A stretch of 28,227 nucleotides of DNA. Source: Mageeibacillus sp. UBA5436. GTDB taxonomy: Bacteria > Bacillota > Clostridia > Saccharofermentanales > DTU023. The stretch spans positions 1 through 28,227 of the forward strand of contig DIRM01000050.1 in NCBI GenBank assembly GCA_002427545.1, in the 5' to 3' direction. Of the stretch, positions 17,439 through 25,727 are shown piece after piece (the stretch's first letter is position 1; every line of letters begins with the position of its first letter). Under the pieces are notes generated by a model. That model ran no database searches, had not been told where the DNA came from, and saw only the letters and a list, made by a program, of their open reading frames with translations. A program made the position numbers and the translations under genes.

Positions 17439-19331
17439 TTAAGCTTCTATTTCTTTTTCTTTCATCAAGGGTTCAGTCAATTCTAAATTGTTTGTGGGAA
17501 TTCCATCTACTCTTGTAATGGGCAAAGCAAAAATGGAAAGAATGTGACTATCTTGTTTTTCAGAAGCATCTAATAAAGTTCGAACAACTTTTTTGGTTAA
17601 ATCGCTATCCACAATTAACCAAATAATTTCTTTTTCTTTTTCCATATCTAAAGAAGCACTGAGCCAAGTACCAGATCTGGCATCTCGGCCACGTAGAATG
17701 GTGGCGCCTCCAGCTCCTACAGAACGTGCTAGATCAATCACTTCATCGGAGTAACCACGATTGATGACACAATAAATTAATTCATGCAAATCCATATCTG
17801 GTTCCCTATCTGCTGTACATAATTGCAATAATTCGGAATGCTCTGTATCTGTTGCCTCTACTGAACTAGTACGAAGGACTTGGATTTTATTGATAGTACC
17901 CAAAATCATTATGCTCAGTACAGGTGTCATGGCAATCATAGCAATAATTCCAAAACCATCTTTTAAAACATCAGCGGTTGGAATGCTATCTGCTACCCCT
18001 TGCGCAAAAGCCATAACAAAGGTGGCGGACATTGGACCAGACGCTACACCGCCAGAATCAAAAGCAATACCTACAAAAATAGGATCTACAAAGAAAGATA
18101 AAGCGATAGCAATAGCAAATCCAGGTAAAAGGAAAAACCATAATCGAACACTTGGAACCATGATTTTAATCATCGATAAAGCGACTGCTAGGCCGACACC
18201 AATTGATAAAGTCATTCGTAAAGTACTATTTTTTATGTTACCTTCTGTAACATCTTCGACTTGTTGTCCCAAAACAAGAACCGCAGGTTCCGCTAAAACA
18301 ACCAGCATACCTAAAATTAAACCAATGAAAGGTAAGATATTTAAATATTCATTTGCCAGATTGGTTCCCAAAACACGCCCCATATCCATAAAGCCTGTAT
18401 TCGCACCAACTAAAAATAAAGTTAAACCAATAAGTGTATATACTAAGCCACGTACTATGCCAATAATCTCATTACGTTTCATTTTGAATTTAACAAAATT
18501 ATAAACAAAGAAAAGAACCGTAATTGGTAATAAAGCCGTTATCGATTCTAAAAAGTCTTCTTTAAATCCTGTTAAGAAAGGGGCTAATACTTGATTAGAT
18601 GTCGTAAAGACTTCTGCTTCGCCGTGAATATGGCTTTGTCCAGAAATAATTGAAATCAGCATAACCGCTATGATCGGTCCTGCACTCATGGCGCCAACCA
18701 TACCAAAAGAATCTTCTTCTGAAGATTTACCGCCTTTAATTTTAGATAAACCAACGGAAATTGCTAATACAAACGGCGTCGTCAAAGCACCTGTTGTTGC
18801 ACCAGAAGCATCAACTGAAATAGCCAAAAATTCTTCTGATACTTTCATTCCGAGAACAAAGATAATGGCATAAACGGCAAACATCATCATATTATATTTA
18901 AAACCAGATAATATTCTTACCGCGCCAAGGGCAATCATCAAGCCAACCCCAATCGAGATCATTTGAACTAAAAAGTTTGCATTTAAGCTACCACCTGAAG
19001 CACTTTCGACTTGATTGGCTAAGATTAAAATATCTGGTTCGGCAATGGTTACTAAATAGCCTAAAATAAAACTGAGGACAATGACTTTTGTTAAGCCTTT
19101 AGATGTCGCTATTTCATGCGCCATTTGATAGCCAATCGGCTCCATTGCTTGATCTATACCCCAAAGGAAAATGGCGAGACCAACAAAAACCAGGATGGAA
19201 GCAATAAAAAATCTTTGTACGATTGGAAAATCAACACGCACAAATGCCATGGATAAAATGCCAACAAAAATAACAATAGGTACGATTGATTGGGCAACTT
19301 CTTTAGTTTTGGATTGTAATAAATTCATCAT
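17439..19331 (-). CDS. Double-DUF1538 membrane protein with C-terminal P-II-like domain
   Basis: A 630-residue membrane protein made of two related DUF1538 halves and a soluble tail. The halves repeat the same marks: EPDILILANQVE (98-109) and EPAVLVLGQQVE (348-359); SIGVGLMIAL (126-135) and SIGVGLAVAL (376-385); DASGATTG (174-181) and DSGGVASG (425-432). After the last helix (about 465-480) and a linker, residues about 513-610 form a P-II-like domain (CVINRGYSDEVIDLARSVGAGGATILRGRD, here broken: CVINRGYSDEVIDLA, then GGATILRGRD). DUF1538 pairs have been reported as cation/proton antiporters (UmpA/UmpB type), so ion transport gated by the tail is plausible, not shown. AGGGGG lies just before ATG at 19331; an ATG one codon later (19328) has better spacing. 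It begins 6 nt after the P-II gene. Confidence 0.85.
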   Translation of the reverse strand: MMNLLQSKTKEVAQSIVPIVIFVGILSMAFVRVDFPIVQRFFIASILVFVGLAIFLWGIDQAMEPIGYQMAHEIATSKGLTKVIVLSFILGYLVTIAEPDILILANQVESASGGSLNANFLVQMISIGVGLMIALGAVRILSGFKYNMMMFAVYAIIFVLGMKVSEEFLAISVDASGATTGALTTPFVLAISVGLSKIKGGKSSEEDSFGMVGAMSAGPIIAVMLISIISGQSHIHGEAEVFTTSNQVLAPFLTGFKEDFLESITALLPITVLFFVYNFVKFKMKRNEIIGIVRGLVYTLIGLTLFLVGANTGFMDMGRVLGTNLANEYLNILPFIGLILGMLVVLAEPAVLVLGQQVEDVTEGNIKNSTLRMTLSIGVGLAVALSMIKIMVPSVRLWFFLLPGFAIAIALSFFVDPIFVGIAFDSGGVASGPMSATFVMAFAQGVADSIPTADVLKDGFGIIAMIAMTPVLSIMILGTINKIQVLRTSSVEATDTEHSELLQLCTADREPDMDLHELIYCVINRGYSDEVIDLARSVGAGGATILRGRDARSGTWLSASLDMEKEKEIIWLIVDSDLTKKVVRTLLDASEKQDSHILSIFALPITRVDGIPTNNLELTEPLMKEKEIEA

Positions 19332-19337
19332 TGCCCC

Positions 19338-19982
19338 CTATTCTTGAAAACTGCCTGTGACACGTGATACCGGCAAGGAAAACATAATACCTTTAGCTGG
19401 ATCAGAAAGATTCAATTTTTCACTTAAATAATCTTGCACGACTACAGCCGTTTCTCTTTTAACTAAAATAAGAACCACATCTTTTTGTAGTTCTATTTGA
19501 AAAGGAAAATAGGCTTCACTAGGCACACCAGCACCATGTCCATGAATAATGGTACCGCCAGTTTGTTTTACTTCCTGCGCATATTGCATAACCTCATGGC
19601 CTTTACCTTCATCAACAATGACAAATAAACATTGATGGCTAAAGCATTCAGGTTTATACATCTTACCTTCAGGTAAAACACTATCTCTTTCAAAAAAACT
19701 AAGGGGCATTGAGAAAGCAATACCTTTTTTCTTTTTATCCACTCGAAAATAATTTAACATCATTTCATGAATAGGATTTTCAAATTTAGAATCTAGAATA
19801 GGCAGAATAATCACTTCTTTTTGAATTTCTGCCAAACCGAGAATTTTTAATAGGCGATTGGTTGCAGTGCCTTCGCCTCTCATAACAATACCACCAGTTA
19901 AGTCAAAAGCACGCATCTCATTTAGGAACGTCTCTGCCTTGCCACGGTTTAAGATGCTGATAAACAGACTTTGATTACTCAT
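19338..19982 (-). CDS. Tandem P-II-like regulatory protein linked to DUF1538
   Basis: A 214-residue soluble protein that is an internal duplication of a P-II-like fold. The two copies match at GGIVMRGEG (30-38) and GGTIIHGHG (142-150), and at KGIAFSMPLS (86-95) and KGIMFSLPVS (197-206). P-II proteins sense nucleotides and small metabolites and dock on membrane transporters; the flexible loop after each Gly-rich turn differs from GlnB/GlnK and has no uridylylation Tyr that I can identify. The start is placed at the ATG at 19980-19982 with GAGG 7 nt upstream; an in-frame TTG six codons earlier has no ribosome site. It lies 41 nt after hisIE with no terminator between, and 6 nt before the DUF1538 gene, its likely partner. 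Ligand unknown. Confidence 0.78.
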   Translation of the reverse strand: MSNQSLFISILNRGKAETFLNEMRAFDLTGGIVMRGEGTATNRLLKILGLAEIQKEVIILPILDSKFENPIHEMMLNYFRVDKKKKGIAFSMPLSFFERDSVLPEGKMYKPECFSHQCLFVIVDEGKGHEVMQYAQEVKQTGGTIIHGHGAGVPSEAYFPFQIELQKDVVLILVKRETAVVVQDYLSEKLNLSDPAKGIMFSLPVSRVTGSFQE

Positions 19983-20022
19983 CGTAATCCTCGCTTTCAA
20001 ATTTTAATATGTTTAATAGTGT

Positions 20023-20038
20023 ATTACCAATTGGTAAT
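20023..20038. repeat. Perfect 16-bp palindrome over the hisIE stop codon
   Basis: ATTACCAATTGGTAAT reads the same on both strands, with no central gap. It covers the last codons and stop of hisIE and lies 41 nt before the P-II gene. It could be an operator for the downstream pair; it is also partly constrained by coding for Thr-Asn-Trp. Confidence 0.4.
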
Positions 20039-20647
20039 TTCTTTACGGCGTTTATAGGAATGTGCCTTACCATGCCTTGTTTCCAAATTTTCTTTAATAT
20101 CATTCAAACTCACTTCTTGTGAATTTAATAATAAAAGAACATGATAAAATAAATCCGAAGCCTCTGAGATGATCTCATCTTTATCTTGATTTTTGCAAGC
20201 AATGATTGTTTCTGTCATTTCTTCACTGCTCTTTTTTAAAATTTTATCAAGACCTTGTTCTAATAAATATTTTGTATAAGAACCTTCTTTAGGGTTTTTA
20301 ATTCTATCCTGAATGGTTTTTTCTAGAATTTCAAGATTAAAATAAGGATCATCAAAACAGCTAACATTACCTAAATGACAGGTAGGCCCGGCAGGAATCA
20401 CCTGAATTAATAAGGCATCTTGATCACAGTCAAGTGTCATCTCAACAACATGCTGAACATTACCGCTTGATTCACCTTTTTTCCATAAACGTTGTTTTGA
20501 CCTTGAATAAAACCAAACGACATTTTCTTTTTTTGTTAATTCAAAAGCTTCTTCATTCATAAAGCCATTCATCAAAACTTGTTTTGTATCAAAATCTTGT
20601 AAAATAACAGACAACAAACCATTATTTTTTGAAAAATCAGGCTGCAT
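20024..20647 (-). CDS. hisIE: Bifunctional phosphoribosyl-AMP cyclohydrolase / phosphoribosyl-ATP pyrophosphatase
   Basis: A 207-residue fusion enzyme for steps 2 and 3 of histidine synthesis. The N-terminal HisI half (about 1-110) has VWFYSRSKQRLWKKGESSGN and the metal-binding LDCDQDALLIQV plus PTCHLGNVSCF. The C-terminal HisE half (about 112-207) has a KKSSEEMTETIIACKN helix and SEASDLFYHVLLLL, the metal and PP-i chemistry residues of the MazG-like fold. The start is placed at the ATG at 20645-20647, with GAGGAG 5-6 nt upstream; an in-frame ATG seven codons earlier contains that ribosome site itself. It is the last recognised his gene, separated from hisF by a 90-nt gap with two hairpins. 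Confidence 0.94.
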   Translation of the reverse strand: MQPDFSKNNGLLSVILQDFDTKQVLMNGFMNEEAFELTKKENVVWFYSRSKQRLWKKGESSGNVQHVVEMTLDCDQDALLIQVIPAGPTCHLGNVSCFDDPYFNLEILEKTIQDRIKNPKEGSYTKYLLEQGLDKILKKSSEEMTETIIACKNQDKDEIISEASDLFYHVLLLLNSQEVSLNDIKENLETRHGKAHSYKRRKEITNW

Positions 20648-20683
20648 CGTTCTCCTCTTTTCATTCAATTAAATGTTTAAAGC

Positions 20684-20732
20684 AAGGCTAATCTAATTAT
20701 TAATTAGCCTTATTTCATGATTTTTATCATGA
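20684..20732 (-). promoter_or_regulatory. Two hairpins between hisF and hisIE
   Basis: Stem 1 pairs AAGGCTAAT (20684-20692) with ATTAGCCTT (20703-20711), perfect over 9 bp. Stem 2 pairs TCATGAT (20715-20721) with ATCATGA (20726-20732), perfect over 7 bp with a 4-nt loop. Stem 2 begins 5 nt after the hisF stop. On the minus strand stem 1 is followed by GCTTTAAAC, too poor in T for a strong terminator. They may partly uncouple hisIE and the P-II/DUF1538 genes from the rest, or protect the upstream mRNA. Confidence 0.5.
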
Positions 20733-20737
20733 GTTGC

Positions 20738-21493
20738 TCAAAGATTAACAGCAATACCATTGTCTGCTAAATTTTCTTTTAATGAGCGAATATCGACGAG
20801 ATTTTGATGAAAAATCGACGCCGCTAAACCGTATTCTACACTAGTTTTCTGAAACAATTCAATGAAGTCTTGAATTTTACCTGCTCCGCCACTGGCTATT
20901 AAAGGAGTTTTTGTTTGTTTTCCAGCTAATTGAAAAAATGGTATATCAAAGCCTAACTTAGCACCATCAGAGGCAATACCTGTTATTAAATACGCTGATA
21001 CACCAATTTGATCAAACTTTTTCATCGTATCAAAAACTTCAAATTCTGATTTTTTCTTGCCACCATTGGTATAAATAAAATATTGATTTGATACTAAATC
21101 TCTAGCAACATCAAAAGCGATAATAATCTTTTCTTGGCCAAATTGATCAACGGCTTGTTTAATAAAATCAGGTTTTGATAAAGCGGCCGAAGCTATGCTG
21201 ACTTTACTCGCACCTGCATTTAAAATAGCTGCAATATCTTCTAATGAAGCAATACCGCCTCCAACATTTAATGGAATTTGAATCGCATTGGTAATCTCTG
21301 ATATTAAATCAAGATAAAATCCATGGCCATCATTGGTTTTTGTAATATCTAAAAAAGCCAATTCATCAGCACCAGCTGCTTCATATTTTCGAGCTAAATC
21401 GATTGGTTCGCCCATCTCTTTAATGTTTTCAAAGTTGACACCTTTAACGACTTTGCCATCTTTAATGTCCAAACAAGGCATTATTTTTCTCAT
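20738..21493 (-). CDS. hisF: Imidazole glycerol phosphate synthase cyclase subunit HisF, divergent
   Basis: A 251-residue TIM-barrel enzyme that closes the imidazole ring: PRFAR plus ammonia gives imidazole glycerol phosphate and AICAR. Both catalytic Asp are kept: Asp9 in CLDIKDG and Asp128 in IIAFDVAR (Thermotoga Asp11 and Asp130). Phosphate loops NVGGGI (76-81) and IASGGAG (199-205) are also kept. Compared from memory with Thermotoga HisF, the HisH-facing end is changed: Asp98 is Ser96, Asn103 is Ala101, gate residue Glu167 is Ala167, and Asp174 is Ala174; Arg5 is Lys3, while Glu46 and Lys99 are kept. The operon has no hisH. It follows hisA by 29 nt; the nearest GAGG lies 14 nt before the ATG, a weak start. 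It might use free ammonia or a different amidotransferase. Confidence 0.9.
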   Translation of the reverse strand: MRKIMPCLDIKDGKVVKGVNFENIKEMGEPIDLARKYEAAGADELAFLDITKTNDGHGFYLDLISEITNAIQIPLNVGGGIASLEDIAAILNAGASKVSIASAALSKPDFIKQAVDQFGQEKIIIAFDVARDLVSNQYFIYTNGGKKKSEFEVFDTMKKFDQIGVSAYLITGIASDGAKLGFDIPFFQLAGKQTKTPLIASGGAGKIQDFIELFQKTSVEYGLAASIFHQNLVDIRSLKENLADNGIAVNL

Positions 21494-21522
21494 TTTTTGT
21501 CTATCATCCTCATTTTATTAAT

Positions 21523-22224
21523 CTATAGAGATTGCCAAAAAGCATCCGTATTTGCGGCTTTGCCAACCACAGCTGCTTTGATACCAAGTGCTTTCAATTT
21601 TTTTAGATCCGCATGATCTCGTATCCCGCCACTAGCAATCACTTTATGTTTTGTTGATTCAGCTAATTTAGCTGTTTTGGCAAAATTGGGACCTTCGCCC
21701 ATACCATCTTTCGCAATATCCGTATAAATAATTCCTGCGATATCCAGATTTTCAATGATTTTTAAATAATCTTGAATAAGAATACCAGAATTTTCTGTCC
21801 AACCATTCACATAGATATAATCTTCTCTGGCATCAATACCTATTAAAATTTGAGCCGGGAATAATTCAATCATTTTTTTTAGCCAAATAGTATCTAAAAT
21901 TGCTTTCGTGCCTAAAATAAAATAATTAATTCCTTTTGACTGATAGCTGCGAATTGTTTCTTCATCACGTAAGCCACCACCTATTTGTATAGGCAAATCC
22001 GTTAAATCACGCAATTTTGAGATCATATCCATTTCTATTGTGGCTTTTTCTTTTGCCGCTATTAAATCAATAATATGAATCCCTTTAACCTGTTCAAATT
22101 GACTGTAAAATTGAATTGCTTCTATGGCTGTTCTCGGCATTAATGATTTTTTTTCATAATCGCCTTGCTGCAATCGAACACTTTGACCTGCAATTAAATC
22201 AATAGCTGGAATAATATCAATCAT
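21523..22224 (-). CDS. hisA: ProFAR isomerase HisA
   Basis: A 233-residue TIM-barrel enzyme that isomerises ProFAR to PRFAR, the substrate of HisF. Catalytic Asp8 lies in IIPAIDLIAGQSVRL, and the second acid in IGIDAREDYIYVNGW. Phosphate-binding loops IQIGGGLRD and VIASGGIRD are intact, as is YTDIAKDGMGEGPN. Length is normal for the family. Its ATG overlaps the hisB stop in an ATGA arrangement (22221-22224), so no room exists for hisH, which sits between hisB and hisA in many bacteria. Nothing about the active site looks unusual, in contrast to HisF. Confidence 0.95.
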   Translation of the reverse strand: MIDIIPAIDLIAGQSVRLQQGDYEKKSLMPRTAIEAIQFYSQFEQVKGIHIIDLIAAKEKATIEMDMISKLRDLTDLPIQIGGGLRDEETIRSYQSKGINYFILGTKAILDTIWLKKMIELFPAQILIGIDAREDYIYVNGWTENSGILIQDYLKIIENLDIAGIIYTDIAKDGMGEGPNFAKTAKLAESTKHKVIASGGIRDHADLKKLKALGIKAAVVGKAANTDAFWQSL

Positions 22225-22811
22225 GCAATGACTCCTTTAGAGGAAGGAATACCACGATCACTTTTTTCTAAAGCCATAACTAAACTACGACCAAAAGCTT
22301 TGAAAATAGCTTCAATCTCATGATGTGAATTACCATTTTTAAGTAAATCTATATGCAAAGTCATTTTGGCATTCATGGCAACCGCATTAAAAAATTCTTT
22401 AACTAATTCCGTATCAAAATTGCCCACTTTTTCACTAGAAAATTGACAATCAAAATATAGGCCTGGTCTACCTGATAAATCTAAAGTTACTCTGGCCAAA
22501 GCTTCATCCATAGGCAAATAAAAAGAGCCATAACGCTGAAACGATTCTTTACTTTGATAGAGTTGATAAATTAATTCACCAAAAACAATGCCAGTATCTT
22601 CTACAGTATGATGAAAATCTACTTCGATATCTCCATCTGCAATAACGGATAAATATAAATTAGAATGAAATGCTAATAAAGTCAGCATATGATTAAAAAA
22701 ACCAATGCCAGTATCAATTTCACCTTGAGGCAAATTTTTATTTTTGCCAATTCGATCAATTAAACTAACATCAATTTTTGTTTCTAATGTTTCTCTTTTT
22801 TTATTTAACAT
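22221..22811 (-). CDS. hisB: Imidazoleglycerol-phosphate dehydratase
   Basis: A 196-residue enzyme that removes water from imidazole glycerol phosphate, the product of HisF. The metal-binding motifs are GFFNHMLTLLAFHS, VDFHHTVEDTG and NSHHEIEAIFKAFGRSL. It is the single-function form, without the phosphatase domain found in enteric bacteria. The start is taken at the ATG at 22809-22811, with GGAGAAAAGG just upstream, giving the usual family length; a longer in-frame start would add ten residues and overlap hisC by 41 nt. With the chosen start the overlap with hisC is 11 nt. Confidence 0.94.
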   Translation of the reverse strand: MLNKKRETLETKIDVSLIDRIGKNKNLPQGEIDTGIGFFNHMLTLLAFHSNLYLSVIADGDIEVDFHHTVEDTGIVFGELIYQLYQSKESFQRYGSFYLPMDEALARVTLDLSGRPGLYFDCQFSSEKVGNFDTELVKEFFNAVAMNAKMTLHIDLLKNGNSHHEIEAIFKAFGRSLVMALEKSDRGIPSSKGVIA

Positions 22812-23790
22812 AGCCTTTTCTCCATTCTGCAATAGCCGCATTTAGAGCTTCATATTTATCTAATTCAATAATTGAATAACGCGCTGCCTTACTTAAAATA
22901 GGAATATCATATATACGGCATAAAAAATCTTTTTCGATTAAAAATTTTGCTAAATCAATGGCAGCATCACCATAAGTAAAAATATAATTAGCAAATGATT
23001 CTTTAATTTGTATCAGATCCGAAACTTGATTTAATGCTTCAGATAATTTTATTTTACTTTCAAATTGATAATCTTTATACTTTTCTAATGCTACCCTATC
23101 AGAAAATAATTCGCTAGCTAAATTTAAGGCTAAAGAACTCAATGGATAAGGATGATTAATTTTTGTAATCAAATCTAAAGTTGGTTTTTCAGCGATAGCT
23201 ATACCAATACGCAGACCTGCCATACCATATACTTTACTTAATGTTCTGATCAGAACGATGTTTTTACCCTTAGGTCTTTCATAATCAACAGCAAAATCGA
23301 TATAGCATTCATCTAAACCTAAAAAGCCATCCACTTCAGCCATAGCATCCGCTAAGCGCTGTAAATCTTTGCTTTCAAACATCATCCCTGTTGGATTTTG
23401 CGGATTAGAAATTAAAAATAAGGATGGTCTTTTTTCTTTGATTGCCGCAATGACCAAATCTAAATCAAAATCAAAATTTGAATCTGCATCAACGAATTCA
23501 ATTTTGGGTAAAAATTGTTCTGTATACACTTGATACATCACAAAATCTGGATTTAAGCTCATCACGCCATTCTTACCTAAAGTAATAATCAGCTTTTGTA
23601 TCCATTCATCAGAACCATTCGCCACTTCGATGTTTTCAGGATTCAAGTCAAAATAATCTGCATATAAATTAATAAAGCGCATACGCTCTTGATCTGGATA
23701 CTGATTAATATTCGTCTTTTTGACAGCTTGAAAAATCTGTTCATCGGTCAAAGGTTTTATTGGGCTTGTATTTCGATTCATTATTATCAT
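22801..23790 (-). CDS. hisC: Histidinol-phosphate aminotransferase
   Basis: A 329-residue PLP enzyme of fold type I that transfers an amino group from glutamate to imidazole acetol phosphate. Marks include SNPQNPTGMMF, FLGLDECYIDFA and IRTLSKVYGMAGLRIGIA, where Lys is the PLP lysine. It is 20-30 residues shorter than many HisC proteins, mainly at the N-terminus, which still has the expected YPDQERMRFINLYADYF region. The start is either the ATG at 23790 or the one three codons later; only a weak TGGA precedes them. It lies 73 nt after hisD, the largest gap among the early his genes, with no promoter that I can defend. Confidence 0.92.
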   Translation of the reverse strand: MIIMNRNTSPIKPLTDEQIFQAVKKTNINQYPDQERMRFINLYADYFDLNPENIEVANGSDEWIQKLIITLGKNGVMSLNPDFVMYQVYTEQFLPKIEFVDADSNFDFDLDLVIAAIKEKRPSLFLISNPQNPTGMMFESKDLQRLADAMAEVDGFLGLDECYIDFAVDYERPKGKNIVLIRTLSKVYGMAGLRIGIAIAEKPTLDLITKINHPYPLSSLALNLASELFSDRVALEKYKDYQFESKIKLSEALNQVSDLIQIKESFANYIFTYGDAAIDLAKFLIEKDFLCRIYDIPILSKAARYSIIELDKYEALNAAIAEWRKGYVK

Positions 23791-23863
23791 ATTAAGATTC
23801 CATTTTCATCTGTTTTTGTCATTTCACTTCTGATGATTAAAAAAATTATTCTTTTTTGTAAAA

Positions 23864-25123
23864 TCAATCTTTTATCCTAATTTTTAAACTTCCAGCATGC
23901 GCAAATAGTCCCTCAGCTTCAGCCACCTTCACACCATATCCTGCAATATCTTGATAGGTTTCTGGAGCAATATTAATGATGGCATGACTGGTCATGAAAT
24001 CATTAACATTCAGGCCATGACTATATCTAGCATTACCATTGGTTGGCAAAACATGTGAAGGGCCAGCTACATAATCACCAATGGCTTCTGGAGAATAACT
24101 ACCATTAAAGATGGCTCCTGCATATTTAATTTGCGGGATAATTTCATCTGCCGCTTGATGCTGAATAGAAACATGTTCTGAAGCAATTTTATTGATCACT
24201 GCAATTAAATCTTGGCGTTCACCTAAAATGGAATAATGATGATGATTTAAAGATTTCTCTATAATGGCAGAACGCTCTTGCTCATTCCATTTTTGTAAAA
24301 TCAAATTTCTGACTTTTTCTAAAATTTCTTGATTTTCAGCCAATAAAAATGTTTTAGCCTCCGGATCATGTTCAGCTTGAGCAAAAATATCCAAAATGAT
24401 TGATTCTGGATCAACCTGCTCATCAATATAGATTAAAATTTCACTTGGACCAGCAATGGAATCAATACCAACTTCACCAAAAACCAAACGTTTAGCCAAA
24501 GCGACATAGGTATTGCCTGGACCAACAATTTTATCTACTTTTGGAATACTCTCTGTGCCATAAGCTAAAGCAGCAATGGCTTGTGCTCCCCCAATTCGAT
24601 AAACATTTTTGACACCACAAATATAAAGCGTTGCAAAAGTAACATTATTCATTTCATAGGTTGGTGTAACCGCATAAATTTCTGGCACACCAGCTACTTG
24701 GGCTGCGATAATACTCATTAATACGGTAGAAGGATATAGGGCTTTGCCACCAGGAATATAAAAACCAACCCGCTCGATTGGATGATAAACATACTTAAAT
24801 TCATCAAGTTCTTTGTCTTGATATTTGATTTGTTTTTCATAATTCTCAATACGTTTTTTTATAAATTCTAAAGCTTCACGAAGTTCAGGATCAAGGCTTA
24901 AATAACTTTGTTCTAGCCATTCTTCTGGCACTTTAAAAGAATTTAATTTTTGTCCATCAAATTGTTCAGCATATGAAAATAAAGCCGCATCGCCATTTTC
25001 ACGAACATTATTCAAAATTTCCATTACTTTATTTAACGCTTCTTGATTTTCCTTGGCTTTATTTAAAGAAAATTGATTTAAAAATTCTTTTGCATCTTGT
25101 ATTTTTGACCATGATAATTCCAT
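23864..25123 (-). CDS. hisD: Histidinol dehydrogenase
   Basis: A 419-residue zinc enzyme that oxidises histidinol to histidine in two NAD-dependent steps, the end of the pathway. Recognisable blocks are PIERVGFYIPGGKALYPSTV, KVDKIVGPGNTYVALAKR, IAGPSEILIYID, DIFAQAEHDPEAKTFLL (with the zinc-binding Gln and His), HVSIQHQ, GDYVAGPSHVLPTNG and LNVNDFMT. Length is normal. GGAG lies 9 nt before the ATG, inside the end of hisG; the gap to the hisG stop is one nt, so translation is likely coupled. Confidence 0.95.
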   Translation of the reverse strand: MELSWSKIQDAKEFLNQFSLNKAKENQEALNKVMEILNNVRENGDAALFSYAEQFDGQKLNSFKVPEEWLEQSYLSLDPELREALEFIKKRIENYEKQIKYQDKELDEFKYVYHPIERVGFYIPGGKALYPSTVLMSIIAAQVAGVPEIYAVTPTYEMNNVTFATLYICGVKNVYRIGGAQAIAALAYGTESIPKVDKIVGPGNTYVALAKRLVFGEVGIDSIAGPSEILIYIDEQVDPESIILDIFAQAEHDPEAKTFLLAENQEILEKVRNLILQKWNEQERSAIIEKSLNHHHYSILGERQDLIAVINKIASEHVSIQHQAADEIIPQIKYAGAIFNGSYSPEAIGDYVAGPSHVLPTNGNARYSHGLNVNDFMTSHAIINIAPETYQDIAGYGVKVAEAEGLFAHAGSLKIRIKD

Positions 25124-25124
25124 T

Positions 25125-25727
25125 TTAAAAAACTCCTACTTCTTTTAAGAAAGGATAGACTTCATCTTCTTTTGTATAAAAAGTCTGTCTATTTGCAATT
25201 AAACAAGCTTGAACATCTAATATCTTTTCATATTCAATCAAGCCATTCGCTTTTAATGTACTACCAGTTTCAACGATATCAATAATACCATCTGCTAAAC
25301 CGAGCAAAGGTGCTAACTCAACCGAACCATGCAAATGAATTAATTTAACCTGTTGTTTTTTCTTTTTAAAATGTTGAAAAGTAATGTTTTTAAAAGTTGT
25401 GGCTACTGTTTTAAATTGTTCCACTCCAGGTAGAGCACATAAAGAAAAATGGCAATATCCAAACGGTAATTGCGAAACATTTAATAGATCAAATTTGTTT
25501 TCAGTAATAATATCAGAACCGATAAATCCAAGATCAGCAATACCGCTTTCTACATAAATAGGAACATCTTGACCTTTAGCAAAAATAAAACGAATCCCAT
25601 CGATATCAGTAAAAAGCAATCGAGATTTTGGATCTAATTTTTCTGCATAACGCTCAAGACCACAATGGTTAAGATAAGCAATGACTTCTTCTAAAATTCT
25701 TCCTTTAGGTAAAGCTACTGTGATCAT
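25125..25727 (-). CDS. hisG: ATP phosphoribosyltransferase catalytic subunit, short form
   Basis: A 200-residue enzyme for the first step of histidine synthesis, joining ATP and PRPP. It opens MITVALPKGRILEEVI and has the PRPP-binding loop DIVETGSTLKANGL. It lacks the C-terminal regulatory domain of the long form, so it needs HisZ for activity and for histidine feedback, which fits the neighbour. Its ATG overlaps the hisZ stop as ATGA (25724-25727), with GAGGG upstream, so the two subunits are probably made in step. Confidence 0.95.
   Translation of the reverse strand: MITVALPKGRILEEVIAYLNHCGLERYAEKLDPKSRLLFTDIDGIRFIFAKGQDVPIYVESGIADLGFIGSDIITENKFDLLNVSQLPFGYCHFSLCALPGVEQFKTVATTFKNITFQHFKKKKQQVKLIHLHGSVELAPLLGLADGIIDIVETGSTLKANGLIEYEKILDVQACLIANRQTFYTKEDEVYPFLKEVGVF

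Noticed and set aside
17890..18504. 204-codon plus-strand open frame
   Set aside because: It is antisense to the DUF1538 gene, whose membrane-protein codon pattern opens the opposite frame; no ribosome site or family match.
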